This document shows, in pieces, positions 1-9,900 of a DNA stretch of 18,944 nt. Within the stretch, counting starts at the first letter, position 1; every line of letters starts with the position of its first letter. Under the pieces are notes generated by a model. That model saw only the letters and a program-made list of their open reading frames with translations. It was not told where the DNA came from and made no database searches. Made by a program: the position numbers and the translations under genes. This DNA comes from Paraphysoderma sedebokerense (lineage: Eukaryota; Blastocladiomycota; Physodermatomycetes; Physodermatales; Physodermataceae), in NCBI GenBank assembly GCA_025602915.1, contig JAHLJZ010000162.1, positions 1 to 18,944 on the forward strand. The letters are read 5' to 3'.

Positions 1-2
1 TT

Positions 3-2834
3 TATTCTCTTTCTGAACCCGAATTGAAGTTACTCAGAGAATATATTGAAAAGAATCTTGCTCGCGGTTTTATTCGTTGTTCCAGTTCTCCGGCTGGTGC
101 ACCTGTCTTATTTGTGCCAAAACCGGGGGGTGGACTCCGTCTTTGTGTCGATTATCGTGGTTTGAATAAAGTCACAATTAAAAATCGATACCCAATTCCT
201 CTCATTACGGAACTCATTGATCGTCTCCGCTCCGCTAAACGTTTCACCAAACTCGACCTTCGTGGTGCTTATAACTTAATTCGAATTCGTGAAGGCGATC
301 AATGGAAAACTGCTTTCAGGACCCGCTACGGTCATTTCGAGTACATGGTCATGCCCTTTGGTTTAACAAATGCTCCAGCGTCATTTCAATCATATATCAA
401 CGACATCTTTCGTGACTGTCTAGACGAATTTGTAGTGATTTATTTAGACGATATTGTTATCTATTCTGAAGATCCTGCAAAACATTCGGATCATGTCAAG
501 CTAGTACTGAAACGACTGAGAGAAAATGGTCTATATGCGAAACTGGAAAAATGTGCCTTTAACCAAGAGTCGATTGATTTTCTGGGTTATCGCATCTCCT
601 CCACTGGTGTTTCTATGGACCCTAACAAGGTTTCAGCTATTGCAGACTGGTCTCCACCGACTTCTCGTCATGACATCCAAGTGTTCCTTGGGTTTTGTAA
701 CTTCTACCGACGCTTCATTCCAAATTTTGCTAAACTTGCCCAACCTCTTACTAATCTCCTCAAAAAGGATGTCCAATTCAATTGGTCTACCGAATGTCAA
801 TCTGGTTTCGATTCACTCAAATCCGCTTTCACATCTGGTAGTTTACTTCTTCATCCCGATCCATCTAAACAATTCATTCTTGAATGTGATTCCTCTGATT
901 TTGCTATTGGTTCAGTTCTTTCTCAACGTGATGAAAATGGTGTTCTTCAACCTATTGCTTTTTATTCTCGATCGTTGACTTCTGCTGAAAGAAATTACAT
1001 CATTTATGATAAGGAACTCTTAGCGATCAAGGAATCATTAGTGCAATGGCGGCACTACTTAGAAGGAAGTTCTCATTCTATTCTCGTTTATACAGATCAT
1101 GAGAATCTCATCTACTATTCAACCGCCAAAATCCTCAATCAGCGACATGCTCGTTGGTCTTTATTTTTATCGCGTTTTGATCTTACTCTTACTCATCGTC
1201 CTGGTAAACTCAATGGTAAGCCTGATGCTCTCTCTCGCAAACCTCAATATAAACCGAACGATGATCCGAATCCACAACCTCAACTTATTCTCAACTCACA
1301 AAAAGTTCAAATATTCTCCATCTCTTACTCTTATTCATCCGACTTCCTTGATCGTGTTCGTTTAGCGCTAAATCGTGATCAATATTACAAGGATATTAAA
1401 GAGAAATACAATTCTGGAGAAGATAATTTCAAAATTGACGTAGCAACTCGGTTTAGTTTCGTCAATGGTTTACTTTATCATGATGCATCTCTTTACATTC
1501 CCGAAGCAATTCGCCTCGAAATTCTTCAATCTAGACATGATTCTCTTATTGGTGGTCACTTTGGTATTCGTAAGACTACATCCCTGATTTCTCGTCATTA
1601 TTGGTGGCCAAAACTTCGTGACTCTGTTATTGAATTTGTCAAAAGTTGTGAAACTTGTTCCAGGAACAAGGTCCCCCGACATAAACCTTTTGGTGAACTT
1701 AGACCACTTCCTGTTCCCCCTGGACCTTGGAAATCCGTTTCTCTTGACTTCATCACCGATCTCCCATCATCCGAAGGTAATACTTGTATCATGGTTGTTG
1801 TCGATCGTTTTTCGAAGATGTCTCATTTTATGGCACTACCGAAAATACCAACTGCTCGTGAAGCTGTTCAAGTTTATCTCCGTCATGTTTTCAAATTCCA
1901 TGGTTTTCCTGATGATATTATCGCTGATCGTGGTTCTCAATTTATTTCTCAATTCTGGAAAGCATTCTTCGATATTCAACAAACTAAAGTTAAATTATCT
2001 TCTGGTTATCATCCAGAAACTGATGGTCAGACAGAACGGGTTAATCAGATTTTAGAACAATATCTACGTTGTTTCATTTCGTATCATCAAAATGATTGGT
2101 CTAATATTCTACACTTCGCAGAATTTTCCTACAACTCTGCTACTCATTCTTCGACTAAAATTTCCCCATTCGAAGCTAATTTTGGTTTCAATCCTAAATT
2201 CGATCCTCGGCTTCCTGATCAATCTAAAGTTCCTGCTGCCGTAGAGTTCTCTGAATTTCTAACCACTATCCACCGCCGTCTCCAGTTTGAATTATCAACT
2301 GCTCAAGCCAATTACAAAGAGTATGCTGACAGGAAACGTTTACCGGCTCCTAAATTCAAAATTGGTGATAAGGTTTGGTTATTAAGATCTAATATTTCAA
2401 CAACTCGTCCTTCTCGCAAACTCGATCATCGCCGCTTCGGCCCATTTCGAATTTCCGCGAAAATCAACCCTGTGACATTCCGTCTTGATCTTCCTGCTTC
2501 GCTTAAAATTCACCCGGTTTTTCATGTTTCTCTCCTATCTCCTTATTTCAAGAATCAATTCCCCGGTCGTGTTCAACCCCCGCCAGACCCTATTCTTATT
2601 GATGGTGAATTGAATTATATCGTCCGTGAGATTCTGGATAGTAGAGTAGTACGTGGTGTCTTGAAGTATTTAGTTGATTGGGAAGGTTATAGTCCTGAGG
2701 AAAGAACGTGGGAACCCGCTAGCAATATTCCCTTAGCTTTGCGCGAAGAATTTCATTCTACCCACCCTTCTAAACCCTCACCCTCTTCTTTGAAGCCTTC
2801 ACCTCCTACTCGTCGTCGCCGCAAAAAATCTTAG
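3..2834 (+). CDS. pol: Pol polyprotein of a chromovirus (RT, RNase H, integrase, chromodomain), partial at 5' end
   Basis: The polyprotein copies element RNA into DNA and inserts it in the genome. The frame is open from the window edge; no real start codon is present. Counting the leucine codon at base 24 as residue 1, reverse transcriptase covers about 1-220, with the catalytic YLDD at 140-143. RNase H follows with D289, E331 and D358. Integrase has a zinc finger (H505, H512, C542, C545) and the catalytic triad D575, D635, E671, with the usual 35 residues between the last two. A GPY/F-like stretch (RRFGPF) precedes a C-terminal chromodomain at about 865-915, seen in YIVREILD, YLVDWEGYS and TWEP. 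All these key residues are present, with no stop or frameshift in 2.8 kb. Chromodomains of this group are known to steer integration to modified heterochromatin, which fits the neighbouring satellite. Domain calls are firm; activity is inference. Confidence 0.95.
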   Translation, partial: YSLSEPELKLLREYIEKNLARGFIRCSSSPAGAPVLFVPKPGGGLRLCVDYRGLNKVTIKNRYPIPLITELIDRLRSAKRFTKLDLRGAYNLIRIREGDQWKTAFRTRYGHFEYMVMPFGLTNAPASFQSYINDIFRDCLDEFVVIYLDDIVIYSEDPAKHSDHVKLVLKRLRENGLYAKLEKCAFNQESIDFLGYRISSTGVSMDPNKVSAIADWSPPTSRHDIQVFLGFCNFYRRFIPNFAKLAQPLTNLLKKDVQFNWSTECQSGFDSLKSAFTSGSLLLHPDPSKQFILECDSSDFAIGSVLSQRDENGVLQPIAFYSRSLTSAERNYIIYDKELLAIKESLVQWRHYLEGSSHSILVYTDHENLIYYSTAKILNQRHARWSLFLSRFDLTLTHRPGKLNGKPDALSRKPQYKPNDDPNPQPQLILNSQKVQIFSISYSYSSDFLDRVRLALNRDQYYKDIKEKYNSGEDNFKIDVATRFSFVNGLLYHDASLYIPEAIRLEILQSRHDSLIGGHFGIRKTTSLISRHYWWPKLRDSVIEFVKSCETCSRNKVPRHKPFGELRPLPVPPGPWKSVSLDFITDLPSSEGNTCIMVVVDRFSKMSHFMALPKIPTAREAVQVYLRHVFKFHGFPDDIIADRGSQFISQFWKAFFDIQQTKVKLSSGYHPETDGQTERVNQILEQYLRCFISYHQNDWSNILHFAEFSYNSATHSSTKISPFEANFGFNPKFDPRLPDQSKVPAAVEFSEFLTTIHRRLQFELSTAQANYKEYADRKRLPAPKFKIGDKVWLLRSNISTTRPSRKLDHRRFGPFRISAKINPVTFRLDLPASLKIHPVFHVSLLSPYFKNQFPGRVQPPPDPILIDGELNYIVREILDSRVVRGVLKYLVDWEGYSPEERTWEPASNIPLALREEFHSTHPSKPSPSSLKPSPPTRRRRKKS

Positions 2835-2857
2835 TTGTCGTCGGGTCGCCGACCGTT

Positions 2858-2868
2858 AGGAGGGGGGT
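2858..2868 (+). other. Polypurine tract of the retrotransposon
   Basis: A purine run (AGGAGGGGGG) sits 24 bases after the pol stop codon and just before the TG that starts the presumed LTR. This is the position and composition expected of the primer for plus-strand DNA synthesis. Confidence 0.8.
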
Positions 2869-2870
2869 AC

Positions 2871-3087
2871 TGTCATGTCCCAAGTAGTTAGTGTTCACTT
2901 AGTTAGCTTAGATCCTATAGTAACTATTCACGTGTAACATAAACACTATTGTTCAATACCACAATCGCCATTGTATTACATCTTATGCTTGCAACATAAT
3001 ACAATCATATAAGACCTTCGTATCTTATACCGGCTATTCGCCCATCCCATAACCTACTACCTGCAACCCAAATTGCCGATCCCTACA
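2871..3087 (+). repeat. Probable 3' LTR, about 217 bp
   Basis: The stretch starts with TGTCATGTCC right after the polypurine tract and ends with CCCTACA where satellite sequence begins, giving the usual TG...CA ends. The 5' LTR is outside the window, so identity between LTRs cannot be tested. The last CA also matches the satellite consensus before GCGCG, so the outer edge is uncertain by two or three bases. The length is short but within the range known for chromoviruses. A CATATAAG stretch near 3006 could be a TATA-like promoter element. Confidence 0.75.
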
Positions 3088-6000
3088 GCGCGACACCACT
3101 AAGTTGAAGGTTGACTCTCAATAGAACTATATTCCCGAGGGTCAGAATATTTTTAACACCTTCAAGGTGTATTTTGGATGTAGCTTAACATGTGCGTAAA
3201 AAGAAAATGGCACTTTTATCGCCAGATCGGCAGATATTCAACATAAGGTGCCTCATCACGGCTAAACCAGCGCGACATCACTAAGTTGAAGGTTGATTCT
3301 CAATAGAACTATATTCCCGAGGGTCAGAATGTTTTGAACAAATTCAAGGTGTATTTTGGATGTAGATTAACATTTGCATAAAAAGAAAATGGCACTTTTA
3401 TCGCAAGATCAACAGATATTCAACATAGGGCGACTGATCACCGCTAAACCAGCGCGACACCACTAAGTTGAAGGTTGACTCTCGATAGAACTATATTCCC
3501 GAGGGTCAGAATATTTTGGACACCTTCACGTTGTATTCTGGCTGTAGCTCAACATGTGCGTAAAAAGAAAATGGCACTTGTATCGCCAGACCGGCAGATA
3601 TTCAACATAAAGTGACTGATCGCCTCTCAACCTGCGCGACAACACTAAGTTGAAGGTTGATTCTCAATAGAACTATATTCCGGAGGGTCAGAATATTTTG
3701 ATCACATTGAATGTGTATAATGGATGTAGATTAACATCTCCGTAAAAAGAAAATGGCACTTTTATCGCCAGATTGTCAGATATTCAACATAAAGTGACTA
3801 CTCGCCCCTCAACCAGCGCGACAACACCAAGTTGAAGGTTGACTGACAATAGAACTATACTCCCGAGGGTCAGAATGTTTTGAACACATTCAATGTTTAA
3901 TATGGATGTAGATTAACATTTGCGTAAAAAGAAAATGGCACTTTTATCGTCAGATCATCAGATATTTAACTTAAAGTGACTACTGGCCCCTCAACCAGTG
4001 CGACACCACTAAGTTAAAACCTGACTGCCAATAGAACTTTATTCCCGAGGGTCAGAATATTTGAATCACATTCAATGTGTATTATAAATGTAGATTAACT
4101 TTTGATTAAAAAGAAAATGGCACTTTCATCGCCAGATTGTCAGATATTCAACATAAGGTGACTGATCACCGCTAAAACAGCGCGACACCACTAAGTTAAA
4201 ACCTGACTGCCAATAGAACTTTATTCCCGAGAGTCAGAATGTTTTGAACACATTCAATGTGTATTATGGAAGTAGACAAACATTTGCGTAAAAAGAAAAT
4301 GGCACTTTTATCGCCAGATTGTCAGATATTCAATATCAACTGGCTGATCGCCATTCAACCAGCGCGACACCACAGAGTTAATGCCTGACTGACAATAGAA
4401 CTATACTCCCGAGGGTCAGATTATTTTGAACACCTTCAAGGTGTATTTTGGATGTACATTAATATTTCCGTAAAAAAAAAATGGCACTTTTATCGCCAGA
4501 TCAACAGATATTCAATATCAACTGGCTGATCGCCCCTCAACCAGCGCGACACCACAGAGTTAAAGCCTGACTGACAATAGAACTATACTCCCGAGGGTCA
4601 GATTATTTTGAACACCTTCAAGGTGTATTTTGGATGTAGCTTAATATTTGAGTAAAAAGAAAATGGCACTTTTATCGCCAGACCGGCAGATATTCAACAT
4701 AAAGTGACTGATCGCCTCTCAACCTGCGCGACATCACTAAGTTGAAGGCTGATTCTCAAAAGAACTATATTCCCGATGGTCAGAATATTTTGAACACCTT
4801 CAAGGTGTATTTTGGATGTAGCTTAATATTTCCGTAAAAAGAAAATGGCACTTTTATCGCCAGATCGGCAGATATTCAACATAAGGTGACTGATCGCCTC
4901 TCAACCTGCGCGACAACACTAAGTTGAAGGCTGATTCTCAAAAGAACTATATTCCCGAGGGTCAGAATATTTTGAACACCTTCAAGGTGTATTCTGGATG
5001 TAGAGTAATATTTCCGTAAAAAGAAAATGGCACTTTTATCGCCAGATCAACAGATATTCAATATCAACTGGCTGATCGCCCCTCAACCAGCGCGACACCG
5101 CAGAGTTAAAGCCTGACTGACAATAGAACTATACTCCCGAGGGTCAGAATATTTTGAACACCTTCAAGGTGTATTCTGGATGTAGAGTAATATTTCCGTA
5201 AAAAGAAAATCGCACTTTTATCGCCAGATCGGCAGATATTCGACATAAAGTGACTGATCGCCTCTCAACCTGCGCGACATCACTAAGTTGAAGCTTGACT
5301 CTCAAAAGAACTATATTCCCGAGGGTCAGAATATTTTGAACACCTTCACGTTGTATTCTGGATGTACATTAATATTTCCGTAAAAAGAAAATGGCACTTT
5401 TATCGCCAGATCAACAGATATTCAATATCAACTGGCTGATCGCCCCTCAACCAGCGCGACACCACAGAGTTAAAGCCTGACTGACAATAGAACTATACTC
5501 CCGAGGGTCAGAATGTTTTGAACACCTTCAATGTATATTCTGGATGTAGATTCATATTTGAGAAAAAATGAAATGGCACTTTTATCGCCAGATTGTCAGA
5601 TATTCAACATAAGGTGCCTCATCACGGCTAAACAAGCGCGACATCACTAAGTTGAAGGTTGATTCTCAATAGAACTATATTCCCGAGGGTCAGAATATTT
5701 TGAACACCTTCAAGGTGTATTCTGGCTGTAGCTCAACATGTGCGTAAAAAGAAAATGGCACTTTTATCGCCAGACCGGCAGATATTCAACATAAAGTGAC
5801 TGATCGCCTCTCAACCTGCGCGACATCACTAAGTTGAAGGCTGATTCTCAAAAGAACTATATTCCCGATGGTCAGAATATTTTGAACACCTTCAAGGTGT
5901 ATTCTGGATGTAGAGAAATATTTCCGTAAAAAGAAAATGGCACTTTTATCGCCAGATCGGCAGATATTCAACATAAGGTGACTGATCGCCTCTCAACCTG

Positions 6001-7295
6001 CGCGACAACACTAAGTTGAAGGCTGATTCTCAAAAGAACTATATTCCCGAGGGTCAGAATATTTTGAACACCTTCAAGGTGTATTCTGGATGTAGAGTAA
6101 TATTTCCGTAAAAAGAAAATGGCACTTTTATCGCCAGATAGGCAGATATTCAACATAAAGTAACTGATCGCCTCTCAACCTGCGCGACAACACTAAGTTG
6201 AAGGTTGATTCTCAATAGAACTATATTCCCGAGGGTCAGAATATTTTGAACGTGTCTTCTGGATGTAGTACAATATTTGAGTAAAAAGAAAATGGCACTT
6301 TTATCGCCAGATTGTCAGATATTCAACATAAGGTGACTGATCACCGCTAAACCAGCGCGACATCATTAAGTTGAAGGTTGACTCTCAATAGAACTATATT
6401 CCCGAGGGTCAGAATATTTTGATCACATTCAATGTATATTTCAGATGAAAATGAACATTGGGTCAAAAATAAAATGGCACTTTTATCGCCAGATTATCAG
6501 ATATTCAAAATAAGGTGACTAATCGCCGCCAAACCAGCACGACACCACTAAGTTAAAGCCCGACTGACAATAGAACTTTATTCCCGAGGGTCAGAATGTT
6601 TTGAACCCATTCAATGTGTATTTCATATTAATATGAGCATTGTGTCAAAGAGAAAATGGCACTTTTATCGCCAGATTGTCTGATATTCAACACAAGGTGA
6701 CTGATCAGTGATCACCGCTAAACCAGCGCGACATCACTAAGTTGAAGGTTGACTCTTAAAAGAACTATATTCCCGGGGGTCAGAATATTTTGATCACATT
6801 CAATGTGTATAATGGATGTAGATCAACATTTGCGTAAAAAGTAAATGGCACTTTTATCGCCAGATTGTCAGATATTCAACATAAGGTGACTGATCACCGC
6901 TAAACCAGCGCGACACCACTAAATTGAAGGTTGACTCTCAATAGAACTATATTCTCGAGGGTCAGAATATTTTGATCACATTCAATGTGGATTTTAGATG
7001 AATATGAACTTTGGATCGAAAAGAAAATTGCACTTTTATCGCCAGATTGTCAAATATACAACATAATGTGGCTAATCGCCCCTCATCCAGCGTGACACCA
7101 TTAAGTTAAAGCCTGACTGACAAAAGAACTTTATTCCCGAGGGTCAGAATATTTTGAACACATTCAATGTGTACTGGTAATGAAGATTAACATTTGGGTA
7201 AAAAGAAAATGGCACGTTTGTCGCCAGATCATCAGATATAGAGTCAATGTTTGCCGCTACACCATCGCGAACTCACTATGTTAAGATTTTGATGA
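3088..7295. repeat. Tandem satellite array, 182-bp unit, about 23 copies
   Basis: Taking GCGCGAC as the unit start, copies begin at 3088, 3270, 3452, 3634, 3816, 3998, 4180, 4362, 4544, 4726, 4908, 5090, 5272, 5454, 5636, 5818, 6000, 6182, 6355, 6536, 6726, 6908 and 7090. The first 17 spacings are exactly 182. Later ones are 173, 181 and 190, then 182 again. Copies near 4726-6180 are the most alike; the right-hand copies are more diverged and the array fades out near 7264-7295. Each unit holds a conserved block with GAAAATGGCAC and TTTTATCGCCAGAT, another with ATTCCCGAGGGTCAGAAT, and a short dyad between them. Short open frames inside the array read through the repeat and are not genes. A unit near nucleosome length in a long array is typical of (peri)centromeric satellites, but that role is inference. 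Confidence 0.97.
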
Positions 7296-7719
7296 GATGA
7301 ACCACGCTCCATTCACAAAACAAAGCAAAATAACAAAGATGGATTGGAATTAGTTCATTAGACATACAACGGGATACACATGTCACACACATGATACACT
7401 TATAACAAAACGGTAGAATACTGGCACTTCACAGAATTACCCGCAAATGCATTTTCAGCCTCCAAATGGCACAAACCTCAAAAATGTTACAGGATTATAG
7501 CTAAGTAATGTGTATAAATTGTTAATATGGTGTTTGTAAATATTGTGTCAAGTGATATTTCAATACAATTATTTAATGTGTAATGATGTGCAATTTTCAG
7601 AGATGTCACAAGGAGGTCCCGACCCAGAAGGTCCTTCGGATATTGCCAGAGATGTTCTGTGGACGTCGCGGGGGATATGTTGGGATATCCTGGCAAGATG
7701 ACACAGAGACGTTCCAAGG

Positions 7720-7906
7720 CGAAGATATCCTCGAGGCATCTTGGGTGTGTATTAAAAAATACAGCCTATTATATCCGAAACGAGTAACTTCAATCTTCGA
7801 TATATCGCCGATTGGAACCTATTCCCTGAATGGAAGTGATCCCTCATAATCCTTTCCGACAACACATCTCGGGGAGTCGGGAAATCATGCCTCGAGGATA
7901 GCTTCG
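7720..7906. repeat. Inverted repeat pair, 20-bp arms, 147-bp spacer
   Basis: The arm at 7720-7739 (CGAAGATATCCTCGAGGCAT) matches the reverse complement of 7887-7906 at 19 of 20 positions. Weaker complementarity continues outside the arms around GAGACGTTC and GAATGTCTC. This could be the end of a small inverted-repeat element or a strong hairpin. The inner CCTCGAGG is itself a palindrome, which inflates the match somewhat. Confidence 0.6.
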
Positions 7907-8359
7907 TTTCTGAATGTCTCCGTTGTGAAGATTTAGAGCAAGAAACTAAAATTATTTATTAGGTAGTGGAAGGCTTGCTTCTATAGACAAGTTATGAACT
8001 AAATATAGACTTAAGTAATTCTGCGGGATAAACACTTAATACGCGTTGAGTCGTTTTACCATGTACGCTGCACGATTAGCCACTTATGCGCCTGAACTAC
8101 ACACCTCGCGACCTCCCCTCAAGATGTCCTGAGAACCTAACCTAATCTGACCTAAAAGAAAGAGCGAGGGTCGGTTTTTTTTGTAACACGGAATTGACGG
8201 AAGGAGAATGAAGAAATCATTAGCCAAATACACAGAAGCCTGCGGGCGAATGCGAACAGCGGCTTTGGAACGTGAATGGAATGTGAACTGAGCGCTTTAA
8301 TGGGGTTAAGCACCCCAAGTAAATGGGCTAAAATGTTCTAGAACAAAATAAAGTGTTGA

Positions 8360-8377
8360 GGCAAAGTAAACTTTGCC
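8360..8377. repeat. 18-bp perfect palindrome with 2-base centre
   Basis: GGCAAAGT and ACTTTGCC are exact reverse complements separated by AA. It may be a dimeric protein-binding site or chance; nothing nearby gives it a role. Confidence 0.5.
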
Positions 8378-9886
8378 CAATAGACACGCGGGGTCTGTAG
8401 ATGTCCTTAGGACGTCGCACGGAATATCCCAACAATTAATCTGCTCCTTGCGATAATAACCAATATGCTCTCCCTCCATGGAGTCTGCATAATGTCAATT
8501 GACCTCCGTGAGGTATATATAGTAAACTGCAATTTCGCACCCCCGCCGAGCGTTAGCATTATGAAGATAACGTGGAATCGAAAAGGTGGGAGCTGATTCA
8601 AAGGACAAGGTTTAGAAGAAAGCAGTTAGAGTGAAATAGTCACAGGGTCATTAGAAAACAGAAGCAGGGATGCAATTGTGAGCAAGTTGTTTGGAGACAT
8701 CATGTAGATAGAAGGATGCCATAAAGGATGGTACGAGACGCTCCGTTTGGAAAAAGATTAGAGAGATTGTTTAAAAAAAAACTTTTTGGTATTTGCAAAT
8801 CCTGGCCACGAAACTAGCAGGAAGGACTAAAGGTCTATGAGCAATTTATTATATAATTCACTCACATCTCGTATAATCTCGTATAATCTGAATCACCAAG
8901 AACCTCCGTGAGGGCTTGCCTTTATTTGTTTACGATTGCGAGGCGCGAGCAGACTCATCCTTACCCCCGCAGACGATCCGATCGAGCTCTTTACAAAAGC
9001 ACCAATCTCTAGGAATATAAATAAACACTAACATCTATGAAAACTGGCTTGTGGGATGGGTGCCAGGAGAAAAGAAAATAGAGATAAAGAGGTTGTAAGG
9101 GAGTTTTTGGCCAGGAGGAATAAAGGTGAATGTGAATATTAAGAGTGCCTCGCTTCTCATATAATCTGGATATGCACTTCGTCCCTCACGGGGTCGTATA
9201 ATCCATATTTTTAAATCATTTAGAAAACAATAATTATGAGTTTAAGAACAAACAGAATGTTGAAACTACAGGGGCATTACGACAGAAGTCAAGCAATGCA
9301 GAAGAGTTTTTCTACATTGACTACTTATGAAGTAATTAGTGTAAAATGACGATGGCTAGAAAAAGAATGTTTGAATGCCAAAATTTCCAGTGTTCGGAGC
9401 ACACAAATTGATGTCTTTCTACAAATATCATGTGCATAAATTGACAGCAGAGGGAGAAAAGCGGAAGAGACACTCTGCATTTACTCAACAATATCCTTTT
9501 TCTCTCGTACATAATTAAGCTGTTTACGAATACATTAATTACATCCTTTGCAGCTAACAACTTAAACATTTCTACTGAGTCCAAATGTGCGTCAATCGAT
9601 CAAAGGTGCACGCAAACCAAGGATTGAGGAATACTGAAAAAATAAGTACTATTCACAAATCCGTTCTTTCTCTTTAAAAATATTGATATCATTGTCGAGG
9701 AAAATCAAAGTAGAGAAAGATCTCGAATCTTGAAATAAAAGAGGAATTGGATGGTTCAAGGGGAAAGTCGACCGTTCACAGCAGGATTAGAGGAGTAATG
9801 AACCCAAATATGCCCTGCTGGTGTGCTTTGGTGATAATTATGTTGGTACTCATTAGAGTAATATGTGATGGTATAAGTATTCCAAA

Positions 9887-9900
9887 GGAGGACGTCCTCC
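9887..9900. repeat. 14-bp perfect palindrome (GGAGGACGTCCTCC)
   Basis: A spacer-free palindrome centred on ACGT, GC-rich within AT-rich surroundings. The ACGT core is shared by many bZIP-type sites, so a protein-binding site is possible. No adjacent gene is recognised. Confidence 0.5.

Larger units (their letters stand above)
1..3087 (+). mobile_element. Ty3/Gypsy LTR retrotransposon (chromovirus), 3' part; 5' end outside the window
   Basis: The window opens inside the pol gene of an LTR retrotransposon. Domain order reverse transcriptase, RNase H, integrase, chromodomain marks the Ty3/Gypsy chromovirus group. The frame is uninterrupted from the window edge to its stop, and a polypurine tract and a probable 3' LTR follow, so this looks like a fairly young copy. 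The 5' LTR, primer-binding site, gag, protease and the start of reverse transcriptase lie upstream of base 1. The element ends directly against the satellite array, which suggests insertion into it. Confidence 0.93.

Noticed and set aside
5786-6156. Two 62-codon minus-strand frames inside the satellite, nearly identical to each other
   Set aside because: They have the same phase in neighbouring 182-bp units and exist only because the unit is repeated; other units break the frame.
3088-7295. Regular repeats that might suggest a CRISPR-like array
   Set aside because: The whole unit is repeated head to tail without unique spacers, and the context is eukaryotic.
8133-8155. CCTAACCTAA-like stretch that recalls telomere repeats
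   Set aside because: Only about two imperfect copies are present; too short to mean an internal telomere tract.
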